NCBI RefSeq assembly: GCF_943192995.1
Contig: NZ_CALPCP010000004.1
Location: 62,001-126,000, forward strand
DNA from: Flintibacter muris
GTDB lineage: Bacteria > Bacillota > Clostridia > Oscillospirales > Oscillospiraceae
Length of the DNA: 64,000 nt
Direction of reading: 5' to 3'
The position numbers were made by a program, and so were the translations under genes. A model generated the notes under the pieces. It searched no databases and had not been told where the DNA came from. It saw nothing but the letters and a program-made list of their open reading frames with translations. Below are positions 30,568 through 38,746 of this stretch, one piece after another. The first letter of the stretch is position 1. Every line of letters begins with the position of its first letter.

Positions 30568-31707
30568 ATGGCAAGAAAGTTTGGTAAGAAGCGTGAGATT
30601 TGCATTGATCCTCTGGCATATAACATTGGTCTGATTGGTGAAAGTGGTATCGGCAAGTCCACTGTTATCAAGGAAGTCTGTGAGAAGCTGGCTGGTGATG
30701 AGGGTTATATTGCCCTCGACATTGGCAAGGAAGATGGTCACGATGCCATCAATGGTATTGTGTCTGAAAAGATTCCTGATTGGTCTGCGTTTAAGGAGTT
30801 CTGTGATGATGTAATTGAAAACAAGCTGACTGATTATAAGGAACTGCGTGTTATTGTTCTTGATACATTTGATCAGTTACTTGAGATCGCAGAGCCAGAG
30901 GTTATTCGGATGCACAATCGGGCAAATCCTGATAAGCCTAAGATTAGTTCTATTAAGGCTGCATTTGGCGGGTTCATGGCTGGTGAGGATAAGGCCATTC
31001 AGATTGTTCTTGATAAGCTGTGGGAACTGAAAAGTGTCGGTGTTTCCTTTATTGCCATTGGACATACAAAGAAGAAGGATGTAGACGATCCTATTACTGG
31101 TGAGTCTTATTCCATTCTGACTACCAATATGAGTCAGCGGTATTTCAATGCGCTCAAGACTAAGCTGCATTTCCTTGGAGTTGCATACATTGATCGTGAG
31201 ATTGTTAAGCAGAAAACAGGCAAGAAGAATGTGGTCACTAAGCAGGAGGAAGTTAAGGGCAAAGTCATGAGCGAGTCCCGCCGTATTTCCTTCCGTGATG
31301 ATAATTATAGTGTCGATTCTAAGTCTCGTTTTGCTGACATTGTGGATCAGATTCCTCTTGATTCTGATGCTCTTATTAAGGCTTTGACGGATGCTATTCT
31401 TGCCGAGCATAGCAAGGGTGACAAGACCGTTGAACAGTCTAAGAAGGAACTGGAGGCCGCTCGTAAAGCAAAGGAGGCCGAGGTTGCTGAAAAGCTGGAG
31501 CAGGATGCAAAGAACAAGATTGACGAGGAACGCAATGCAGAACTTATGAGTGTGATTCAGAATAAGTTCTCTGATGCTGCCGCTGCCACTAAGAAAAAGG
31601 TAAAGGCAATTATGGCTGAGAATAACATTCTGAATTTCAAGAATTCTGATGATATTCCTACTGCCATTCTGGAGAGCATTGTTGAGGTTCTGAATCAGGC
31701 AGAGTAA
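30568..31707 (+). CDS. Sak4-like RecA-fold ATPase
   Basis: 379 residues. GLIGESGIGKST at 21-32 is the Walker A loop and VIVLDTFDQL near 98 the Walker B; IAIGHTKKK is the third NTPase motif. This is the AAA_24/Sak4 type of RecA-like ATPase, which promotes single-strand annealing together with SSB in phage recombination. A C-terminal coiled coil (about 270-320) is added to the core. The neighbours (SSB-like before, DnaB helicase after) match Sak4 operons. AAGGAG precedes ATG 30568. Confidence 0.8.
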   Translation: MARKFGKKREICIDPLAYNIGLIGESGIGKSTVIKEVCEKLAGDEGYIALDIGKEDGHDAINGIVSEKIPDWSAFKEFCDDVIENKLTDYKELRVIVLDTFDQLLEIAEPEVIRMHNRANPDKPKISSIKAAFGGFMAGEDKAIQIVLDKLWELKSVGVSFIAIGHTKKKDVDDPITGESYSILTTNMSQRYFNALKTKLHFLGVAYIDREIVKQKTGKKNVVTKQEEVKGKVMSESRRISFRDDNYSVDSKSRFADIVDQIPLDSDALIKALTDAILAEHSKGDKTVEQSKKELEAARKAKEAEVAEKLEQDAKNKIDEERNAELMSVIQNKFSDAAAATKKKVKAIMAENNILNFKNSDDIPTAILESIVEVLNQAE

Positions 31708-31719
31708 TAGGAGGTACTT

Positions 31720-32226
31720 ATGGCGAGGCCATGCAAATGTGCTATCACAGGTGAAAAAGGAACTACTGATACATTTGTAAAGATCAATGGAAAGTATTAT
31801 AAAAGCCAAGAAATTTATGATGCTAACCAAATGAAAAAGGCCAAGCGTAAAGAACTGATTGACTATGTTTGTCGGGAGTTTTTAAGGTATGGAAATGGGC
31901 AACCATTTCCTACCTCCCTCCCCAAAAAGTTAAATGAACTATCATTTTATGATGATGATGTAATTTTAGAAACTTTCAAACGATGTGCCTCTGACATTCA
32001 TTATCAGATGGAACATAAACAGTTCTCCGCTGAATACAACAAGATAGCATATATGTTTGCGATTATCAAAAGTTCTATTGCAGATGTAAATGCAGAGTTC
32101 CAACGCAAAAAGAAACAAGAGAATATAACAAAATCAACTGAAATTGAATGTGGCGATTTATCCAGCATTGGGACAAAAACCCGTGGAAAGGATATTAGTA
32201 GCTTTCTCAACGATGATGAGTTTTAA
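31720..32226 (+). CDS. Helicase-associated protein, possible loader
   Basis: 168 residues. An N-terminal zinc-like CKCAITGEKG start, then a helical body (residues 40-120) and a basic C-terminus. No Walker motif. Because it sits between the Sak4-like ATPase and the DnaB-like helicase, a loader or replisome accessory role is likely, but the family is not recognised. Its stop lies within the ribosome site of the helicase. Confidence 0.55.
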   Translation: MARPCKCAITGEKGTTDTFVKINGKYYKSQEIYDANQMKKAKRKELIDYVCREFLRYGNGQPFPTSLPKKLNELSFYDDDVILETFKRCASDIHYQMEHKQFSAEYNKIAYMFAIIKSSIADVNAEFQRKKKQENITKSTEIECGDLSSIGTKTRGKDISSFLNDDEF

Positions 32227-32240
32227 GGAGGGTGATTGGC

Positions 32241-33707
32241 ATAGATTTAAAAAAGTATCCTGAAGAACTGATTAAATGTCGAGATAGCGCAGAAGCTACA
32301 TTCGTTTTCTGTTTATGGAAACAACCTGATTTGTATGACGATTTTCAGCGTGTTAATGCAAATGAAGATCAGACATTGAAAACAGATGATGGTGTTTTCT
32401 ACTTTTCGCTTGGTCGCCAGATGTTCAATCAAGGCTTTAAGTCTTTTGACAATGTTACCATTTATACTTTTTTGGAAGGTAAACCGACAGTTAAAAAGCA
32501 CTTTGATGAACTTGGCGGTTATGCTACAGTAAGTGAACTTTGTTCTTTGGTGAATCCAGAAAACGTTGATGCTTATTATGACAAGGTTGCGAAGATGAAT
32601 ACTTTGATGACTTTGTATGATAAGGGGTTTCCTGTATTAGACAATATTGATCGGTTCTCTAAAATGACAAATCAAGAAGTGTACGATTATTTTGATTACA
32701 TTTTAAATAGTGTAAGCATTAAGAATACACATGATATTGAAATTGAAACGTTGGAGATTGATGAAAAGTTCCTTACTGAATGCAATGATGGATCGGCGCA
32801 AGGCATTAGCTATGGTGCGCATTGTCCTATTCTGAATTATTTAACGCTTGGCACTCCGCTTGGCGATATGTATATGTTTGCTGGTCACAGTGGCGTTGGT
32901 AAGACTTCATTTGTGTTTGAGAATATGATCCTACCAATGACAGAGGATGGTACGAAGTGTGCCGTTATCAGCAATGAACAACGTTCAAAAGATTTTAAGC
33001 AGCTTCTACTTGTGCATATCCTTACTACTGAACTTGATTATTGGGGATTGACCCGAAAGAAATTGAAGATGGGTAAATTCACTGATGAGCAATGGCAGAT
33101 GCTCCGTAAGGCCAAAGCTATCTCTAAAGAGAAATATTCAAACATCCAGTTTGTTAAGCTATTCGACAATGATATGAATAAGGTCAAACGGATTATTAAG
33201 AAGCTGGCAAAACTCGGTTATCAGGTTGTAATGTTTGACACAATGAAATCTGAGGATGAGATTGATGACGCTATGTGGCAGCAGCTTTTGATTCATAGTC
33301 GTAAGCTATTTCAAATTACAAGCCGTGAAAATATTTCACTGATTTGTACTTATCAGCTTGCTTTACATACTTTGAATAAGCGGTATCTGGATGCCAGTTG
33401 TCTTTCTAATGCAAAGCAAATCAAGGAAGTTTTTTCAGAAATGGTTTATGCAAGGCCATTATGGGACGATGAATTTCCGGGCGAGAAGTTTGATGTAAAA
33501 CCATACCAGCTAAAGAAAGATGAAAGTGGTAAATACACAAGTGTTCGTAAACTTATTCCATTGGACAAAGAAAAGAAATATATTGTTGCTTTTCTTGATA
33601 AGACCAGAAATGATGATGACAAAATTCAGGTTCTTTATGAGTTTAATGGTCGGTTCAATCGGTGGAAAGAGATTGGATATTGCTCAGTGTTTAATGAACA
33701 TAAGTAA
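32241..33707 (+). CDS. dnaB: DnaB-like replicative helicase, AUA start
   Basis: 488 residues. Walker A GHSGVGKTS (about 215-223), Walker B VVMFDTM, and SLICTYQ as the third motif define a RecA-fold hexameric DNA helicase of the DnaB/gp4 type; the first 150 residues are the helical N-terminal domain. AAGGAGGG lies nine bases before ATA 32241, and the GTG at 32232 touches the ribosome site, so AUA is the likely start ((M)DLKKYPEEL). It unwinds the replication fork with the primase at 35039 and polymerase at 38747. Confidence 0.8.
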   Translation: MDLKKYPEELIKCRDSAEATFVFCLWKQPDLYDDFQRVNANEDQTLKTDDGVFYFSLGRQMFNQGFKSFDNVTIYTFLEGKPTVKKHFDELGGYATVSELCSLVNPENVDAYYDKVAKMNTLMTLYDKGFPVLDNIDRFSKMTNQEVYDYFDYILNSVSIKNTHDIEIETLEIDEKFLTECNDGSAQGISYGAHCPILNYLTLGTPLGDMYMFAGHSGVGKTSFVFENMILPMTEDGTKCAVISNEQRSKDFKQLLLVHILTTELDYWGLTRKKLKMGKFTDEQWQMLRKAKAISKEKYSNIQFVKLFDNDMNKVKRIIKKLAKLGYQVVMFDTMKSEDEIDDAMWQQLLIHSRKLFQITSRENISLICTYQLALHTLNKRYLDASCLSNAKQIKEVFSEMVYARPLWDDEFPGEKFDVKPYQLKKDESGKYTSVRKLIPLDKEKKYIVAFLDKTRNDDDKIQVLYEFNGRFNRWKEIGYCSVFNEHK

Positions 33708-33731
33708 ATTTAGAAAGAAGGAATATATTAT

Positions 33732-34277
33732 ATGAAAAATTATAAGTCTGTTTTGATTGGTATTGCTGTAATTGTTGCTGCAATTCTGCTGTTTGTGTTT
33801 GCTTTTCAGGGCGTACAGAATAAGGCTATTTCGCTTGAGGAACAGATTAATACAGCACAGTCCGAGATTAAGGTTCAGGAGAAGCGCAGGGCTGATTTGA
33901 TTCCTAATTTGGTTGATTGTGTTAAGGCATATGACGAGCATGAGTATCAGACACTTATGGATGTAATTGGGCAGCGTGGTAGTTCTTCAGACGAAAGTGT
34001 TCAGGAGATTCAGATGATGATTCAGGCCGTTGCCGAGGCGTATCCTGATCTGAAAAGTAGTGAGAACTATAAGGAACTGATGAATGAACTTGCTACCACA
34101 GAGAATTTGATTGCAAATTATCGTAGTAATTTTAATACTTGGGTGAAGAATTATAACCAGTATGTTCGGAAGTTTCCTAACAAGCAGATTTTGAATATGC
34201 TTGGTTATCAGCTTATGGATTATACATATCTTGACTACAATGTTTCTTCGGATGCTCCATCTAATCTTTTTGGTTAA
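33732..34277 (+). CDS. lemA: LemA-family membrane protein
   Basis: 181 residues. One N-terminal transmembrane helix (about 7-26) is followed by a long helical domain with RRADLIPNLVD and ATTENLIANYRSNFN..YN..VRKFPN, the signature of LemA proteins, which lie on the cell surface or in the membrane with unknown biochemical role. Paired with the membrane protein at 34289 and, oddly, placed in the middle of the replication genes between helicase and primase. Confidence 0.8.
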   Translation: MKNYKSVLIGIAVIVAAILLFVFAFQGVQNKAISLEEQINTAQSEIKVQEKRRADLIPNLVDCVKAYDEHEYQTLMDVIGQRGSSSDESVQEIQMMIQAVAEAYPDLKSSENYKELMNELATTENLIANYRSNFNTWVKNYNQYVRKFPNKQILNMLGYQLMDYTYLDYNVSSDAPSNLFG

Positions 34278-34288
34278 AGGTAATTAAT

Positions 34289-35008
34289 ATGAAAATCACA
34301 AAGCGAGAAGTTATTTTTAGTATTGCATTAATCTGTATTATGTTTGTTATTGGTATTGTTTTGTCTGACAAAATTAATGACAGTTTGATGGAGCAATACC
34401 AGAAATACAATACTGCGCTTCAGATTAATGACGATCCTGAATTGTTTAGGTATGGTATACGTACAAATGTTGGTAATGCGTTTGTGCATGGTGATCTGGC
34501 TGCGGTTGATCCTGTTTCTTATCCTGAAGTCGATGGCCTATATGGTTCCATGACTAAGGTTACTGAACGTTATACACGGCACACTCGTACAGTAACAACA
34601 CGTGATTCAAATGGTAAAACCCATACAAGAACAGAAGTGTATTGGACATGGGATGCCATTGGTAGAGAATATCGCAACGCAACAACCATTTCATATCTTG
34701 GTGTAGAGTTTCCATATGGTATTATTGACTATTTTCCAGAGAACTATATCACTACAATTAAAATTTCTTCAAATTTGAGAGATAAATATTATGGTTCTGA
34801 TATTTCGTACACAGGTACATTGTTTGCAAATTTGAGTGATAATACTATTTCGCAAACTTCGTTTTACAATGATATGACAATAGATAAGACAATAGAGCAT
34901 TTGGAAACAAAAATACAACTGGTCATTTTCTGGATATTCTGGATCATCTTGATTGGTGTTGCTACATATGGATTTTACTACTTGGATAACAAGTGGCTTG
35001 AAGGATAA
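34289..35008 (+). CDS. Membrane protein paired with LemA
   Basis: 239 residues. Transmembrane helices at about 8-25 and 210-232 flank an outward beta-rich domain of 180 residues (YTRHTRTVTTRDSNGKTHT). The layout is that of LemA-associated membrane proteins found next to lemA in bacteria. Possibly a two-protein membrane complex that alters the envelope or anchors replication. Function unknown. Confidence 0.65.
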   Translation: MKITKREVIFSIALICIMFVIGIVLSDKINDSLMEQYQKYNTALQINDDPELFRYGIRTNVGNAFVHGDLAAVDPVSYPEVDGLYGSMTKVTERYTRHTRTVTTRDSNGKTHTRTEVYWTWDAIGREYRNATTISYLGVEFPYGIIDYFPENYITTIKISSNLRDKYYGSDISYTGTLFANLSDNTISQTSFYNDMTIDKTIEHLETKIQLVIFWIFWIILIGVATYGFYYLDNKWLEG

Positions 35009-35038
35009 TCGGTTGTAGATTGAAAGGAGGGCGGTATT

Positions 35039-36064
35039 ATAGTAAATGCACTATCGCTGTCCAATTACTTATCTAACAATTTAGATGCCTGTATCGTCCT
35101 CCTTGAATCTATGGACTATACGCAGATCACTTACAGAAATCAAAAGAATGAATTGCGTTTTAGTCGTGAGGATGGGCATAATCCAACAGCAATGCGATTA
35201 AAACTTGATACTTTGAAGTTCGATGGGTTTTCAATCAATGCACATGGGAATTTGTACTCTCTTGTTATGCAGACTAAAGATTTGTCATTTCCGAAAGCAT
35301 TGAAATATATTGCTGAAACACTTGGGCTTGAAAAAAGTCAATTCAGTAAAAAGATCAGGTATCCATTTGGCGGGTTTTACAAAGGCTTGATGAAAGAAAT
35401 TCAAGAACCAGAGTATTCAATGGCTACATATGATGAATCTATTCTTGATGAATATACTGGCAAATATAATTTGATGTTTTTCAAGGATGGAATCAGTTTT
35501 CAAACACAAGAACACTTCAATGTCGGATTTGATTTAGAGTCGCTGCGGATTACTGTTCCTGAGTATACTTTAGATGGTAAGCTATGTGGGATCATGGGGC
35601 GATTGAATGATAGCAAATGCTCCAAAGACGAACGTTGGTTGCCGATCATTCCATGCTCACGCAGCCTTACCCTTTATGGATACCATCACAACTATGAATC
35701 TATCCAGCAAAAGAATATTGTAGTGGTTGGTGAATCAGAAAAATTTGTTCAGCAGCTTCATTCTATGGGCAGCTATATAGGGTTGGCTACTTGCGGTTGT
35801 GATGTAAGTGATATTCAGGCAAAGCATTTAAAAGCATTGATGACTTCAAAGATTATTCTGGCCTATGATGAGGGACTGGAAGAGGAACAGATAAGGTTAC
35901 AGGCTCAAAAATTGATTTTAAATAATGCAGTATTTCAAAACCATGTTGGTTATGTATTTGACCGAGAAAATTTGATACTGCCAAAAGGAAGTAAGGCCAG
36001 CCCATCCGATTTAGGCAAGGCGGCATTTACAGAACTTATAAAAAGTCATGTTGTATGGCTGTAA
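35039..36064 (+). CDS. DnaG-like primase, AUA start
   Basis: 341 residues if read from ATA 35039, which follows AAGGAGG by eight bases; the first ATG (35111) has no ribosome site and would cut off 24 residues. The N-terminus (SLSNYLSNNLDACIVLLES) continues a zinc-less DNA-binding-like region, and the C-terminal part has Toprim features: VVVGESEKFVQQL (catalytic Glu), YIGLATCGC and ILAYDEGLEEEQ (Asp). It makes RNA primers for the DnaB/DnaE machinery. Ends just before repeat copy 11. Confidence 0.75.
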   Translation: MVNALSLSNYLSNNLDACIVLLESMDYTQITYRNQKNELRFSREDGHNPTAMRLKLDTLKFDGFSINAHGNLYSLVMQTKDLSFPKALKYIAETLGLEKSQFSKKIRYPFGGFYKGLMKEIQEPEYSMATYDESILDEYTGKYNLMFFKDGISFQTQEHFNVGFDLESLRITVPEYTLDGKLCGIMGRLNDSKCSKDERWLPIIPCSRSLTLYGYHHNYESIQQKNIVVVGESEKFVQQLHSMGSYIGLATCGCDVSDIQAKHLKALMTSKIILAYDEGLEEEQIRLQAQKLILNNAVFQNHVGYVFDRENLILPKGSKASPSDLGKAAFTELIKSHVVWL

Positions 36065-36081
36065 ATAACAATCTTTATAAT
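36064..36081 (+). repeat. 18-bp directional repeat, copy 11
   Basis: AATAACAATCTTTATAAT, one mismatch, between primase and nuclease genes. Confidence 0.65.
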
Positions 36082-36096
36082 TAGAGAGGTGCATAA

Positions 36097-37218
36097 ATGG
36101 CAAAACGTGAAAAAGACCCACGGCTTCAGGCATTGTTTGATGCTGGTAAAAATGTATATAGTATTTCAAAGTGCAATACAATCGAGGAATGTTTGTTTGA
36201 AGCATTTAATACATATATCCTTCACAAAAAGGGTACGAATGGTATTTATGGAATTTTGGGAACTAAGATTCATGACAAGCTGGAGGAAATTATTAATGGC
36301 AAAGCAACCGCCGCAGAGTTGCCAACCACACTTAATGAAGAACTCTTGGACTTGGATATGCTTGGCGTTGAATTTCCCAAGGACTTTAAGGGCAATGATA
36401 CTATCCGTAACAACTGGATTGCTGATATGAAACATTTCTGTAGCACGTTCCAGCCTCCAAACGGCACATTTAAGACAGAGGAATTGGTTATCTATCCTCT
36501 TTCTGATGATCGTTATGTACAGGGCTATATTGACCTGATCCGTGAAAATTCTGATGGGACAATTTCAATCTACGATTGGAAAACGTCTACTGACTTTAAG
36601 GCGGCTGAATTGGTACATCATGGGCGGCAGCTTGTGTTCTATGCTCTGGCGAAAGAAGCTGAAGGATTTACAGTTCGGGATGTTTCTTGGATTATGCTGA
36701 AATACTGTGAAGTTAAATTCATGGGCAAGAAGCGGTCTAATTCTAAGAATAAGACTGAAATTGTGAAAGTTTTGAATCGTGGTAAGTTGATCTACGAACT
36801 TAGGGATCATATTCAGCGTGACCTTGAGGAACTTGGTTATGATGAACTGGATATTGAGATTATGTACAAAAAGGCGCTGCAAGCAAATTCTTTAGATGTC
36901 CTGCCGCCAGAGGTTCAGGAGCGATATACAGTTAAGCCTTATGTACGGCGATATGAGATTACCGATGAACTGCGACAGGAAACGATTGACTATTTGAATC
37001 GAATGGCAGATTTGTTTGAGTCATTGGATCGTAATGATGAAAGCCAGTGGCCTCCCCGCCAGTTCACCCGTATTAATGGCAATGGTAATGAAGTGGAAGA
37101 TACATTCTTCTGCAATAATCTGTGCAATTTCCGTAATACCTGTGTTCACGTCAAAAGATTTAACGATCAGTGGGCTTTGCGAAAACTGGATAAAGACGAG
37201 GATGCAGATTTGTTTTAG
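36097..37218 (+). CDS. RecB/Cas4-like PD-(D/E)XK nuclease
   Basis: 373 residues. GTKIHDKLEE (His motif), GYIDLI (Asp), YDWKTS (the D..E/D-x-K core) and QLVFYALA form the PD-(D/E)XK core. A C-terminal cluster CNNLCNFRNTC plus an earlier Cys resembles the iron-sulfur clasp of AddB/Cas4-type exonucleases. In phages such enzymes resect ends for recombination or protect against host DNA degradation. No CRISPR array or cas1 is near, so a Cas4 role is not supported. Confidence 0.8.
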   Translation: MAKREKDPRLQALFDAGKNVYSISKCNTIEECLFEAFNTYILHKKGTNGIYGILGTKIHDKLEEIINGKATAAELPTTLNEELLDLDMLGVEFPKDFKGNDTIRNNWIADMKHFCSTFQPPNGTFKTEELVIYPLSDDRYVQGYIDLIRENSDGTISIYDWKTSTDFKAAELVHHGRQLVFYALAKEAEGFTVRDVSWIMLKYCEVKFMGKKRSNSKNKTEIVKVLNRGKLIYELRDHIQRDLEELGYDELDIEIMYKKALQANSLDVLPPEVQERYTVKPYVRRYEITDELRQETIDYLNRMADLFESLDRNDESQWPPRQFTRINGNGNEVEDTFFCNNLCNFRNTCVHVKRFNDQWALRKLDKDEDADLF

Positions 37219-37248
37219 TGAAAACGATTTTGAATGAAGGTGAATATT

Positions 37249-37611
37249 ATAAAAGATTTTTTAGGACAAGAATTGAATATTGGGGATAAAGTTGTTGCTT
37301 TATCCCATAAGCGCACAAGTTCAACTTTGTATTTAGGCGAAATTGAAAAGCTAACAGATAAAATGGTTGTTATTAAGACAGTTGATAGCAAACATGATTG
37401 GCGTTATGAAGAAACAATGCGTGTATCTTCTTATAAGGTAGTTAAGGTTGAAACAAATACTTCAACAGTACATGGTAGATGGGAAAACGGAGTATCAATC
37501 TGTCCTATATGTGGAATGGATAAATTTTCTGGTCTTGATGCTGATATTTGGGCTGATTGGCAACCTAAATTTTGTCCTAATTGTGGTGCAAAAATGGATG
37601 TGAAAGGCTGA
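37249..37611 (+). CDS. Small barrel protein with zinc ribbon, AUA start
   Basis: 120 residues from ATA 37249, six bases behind GAAGGTG. The start (M)KDFLGQELNIGDKVVAL is a small barrel module that recurs at the front of phage proteins; the ATG at 37234 precedes the ribosome site. C-terminal CPICG..FCPNCGAKM is a zinc ribbon. Likely nucleic-acid binding. Sits between the nuclease and a deoxyribosyltransferase-like gene. Confidence 0.65.
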   Translation: MKDFLGQELNIGDKVVALSHKRTSSTLYLGEIEKLTDKMVVIKTVDSKHDWRYEETMRVSSYKVVKVETNTSTVHGRWENGVSICPICGMDKFSGLDADIWADWQPKFCPNCGAKMDVKG

Positions 37612-37615
37612 TTTT

Positions 37616-37753
37616 ATGTGGTTATACAGAAAAATTCTTTTATCAAAATGGGAGTGGTTGCAAAGAGCAGTCACTATCCAGAATGACGGATTCTATACCA
37701 GATATAAAGTATTTGGTATTACAGTTGCAAAGCATGAGGCGGTGAGATTTTAG
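37616..37753 (+). CDS. Very small hypothetical protein
   Basis: 45 residues from ATG 37616, overlapping the ribosome region behind the previous stop. Basic N-terminus with aromatic residues. Its stop touches the next ATG (TAGATG). Confidence 0.45.
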   Translation: MWLYRKILLSKWEWLQRAVTIQNDGFYTRYKVFGITVAKHEAVRF

Positions 37754-38110
37754 ATGTTTGGTAAATATAAAGTTGCACATTTGCTTGGGATTACAAGAGA
37801 ACATGAAAAGCAATTCCGTCATGTCGAAATTGAGTTGACAAAGCAAGGATATATTTGTTTCGCTCCAGCAATTTACTGTTTTGAAACATACAAACAATAT
37901 CCAGATTTGTTAGATGATATGTGTTATGAAAAATTGTTGGTTTGTGATTTGTGTGTGGTAGTTACACCAGAACATATAGGTAAGTCTACTTCAAATCGCA
38001 TTCGACAAGCTATTTCTATGAATAAGCCTGTTTATGTGTGGGAGAATGATGGACTAACTAAAACAATTAAAAGCGAAGAAGATTTGTTGAATTACATAGG
38101 TAAAAAGTAA
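37754..38110 (+). CDS. Nucleoside deoxyribosyltransferase-like protein, second copy
   Basis: 118 residues. YKVAHLLGI then a CDLCVVVTPEHIGKSTSNRIRQAI segment resembles the fold of the protein at 26927, with polar residues in place of the FNE motif, so catalytic identity is less certain. It may be a nucleotide-binding relative (DUF4406/TIR-like). Directly follows the gene at 37616 without a gap. Confidence 0.5.
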   Translation: MFGKYKVAHLLGITREHEKQFRHVEIELTKQGYICFAPAIYCFETYKQYPDLLDDMCYEKLLVCDLCVVVTPEHIGKSTSNRIRQAISMNKPVYVWENDGLTKTIKSEEDLLNYIGKK

Positions 38111-38122
38111 GGGAGAGATAAA

Positions 38123-38530
38123 ATGCCCGGAGATTGGATGCTTGGTTTAGACTGGCCTACGTGTAGTTTAGATCACAAAAAATGCCATAGCTATTTATCC
38201 AGATGTGATTGTTGTGATGATAAAGAAAGAAGGAGTTCTATGAATCGTTGGGCGATTGTTACAAATAATTTTGAAAAGGCAAGGGCTATTTTACAGACCA
38301 TAGTTACGATGTGCGATAAGGGAACAGTAATAAGGACTGTTTATAGCAAGAACGAAATCTTTGCTGAATTGTCAGATGGCACATTAATTCGTTGGTGGCG
38401 TTGTTCCGATTCAAGTAGAGGAATGAAATGTTGTAAACTTTGGTGTGATCGTGAAATTGATCAGTTAATTTTTGAAAATGCGATTAAACCAAATTATTAC
38501 GGTGAAAAAGAAGATATTATTTGGATTTAA
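38123..38530 (+). CDS. Hypothetical Cys-rich protein
   Basis: 135 residues. The first 35 have CSLDHKKCHSYLSRCDCCDD, a probable zinc-binding motif; the remainder is alpha/beta. GGGAGAG precedes ATG 38123. An internal ATG at 38240 with AGGAG upstream could give a shorter product without the Cys part. Unknown function. Confidence 0.55.
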   Translation: MPGDWMLGLDWPTCSLDHKKCHSYLSRCDCCDDKERRSSMNRWAIVTNNFEKARAILQTIVTMCDKGTVIRTVYSKNEIFAELSDGTLIRWWRCSDSSRGMKCCKLWCDREIDQLIFENAIKPNYYGEKEDIIWI

Positions 38531-38542
38531 AGGGTGATTACA

Positions 38543-38746
38543 ATGAAAAGTCGAAAATGTTGGAGTTTAGATGGTATAGCAGAGGACAAAAGAAAAGATT
38601 TCATCATTGAATGTTTAACTGGATATATAAACGAAGTCGAGAAGATGAAAGAAGATGGCATAACTGAAATACATTATCCAGAAATAATTAATACAGCAGA
38701 ATTATATAAAGAGATTATTCGTATGTTACAAGCTGGAGGTGAATAA
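38543..38746 (+). CDS. Small helical protein ahead of the polymerase
   Basis: 67 residues from ATG 38543 (GGGTG six bases upstream). Helical and acidic. The stop TAA overlaps the ATG of the polymerase gene (AATAAATG), implying coupled translation. Possibly an accessory to the replisome; unproven. Confidence 0.55.
   Translation: MKSRKCWSLDGIAEDKRKDFIIECLTGYINEVEKMKEDGITEIHYPEIINTAELYKEIIRMLQAGGE

Noticed and set aside
36097..37218. Cas4 gene implying a CRISPR adaptation module
   Set aside because: The nuclease has Cas4/RecB motifs but lies among replication genes with no cas1, cas2 or repeats.
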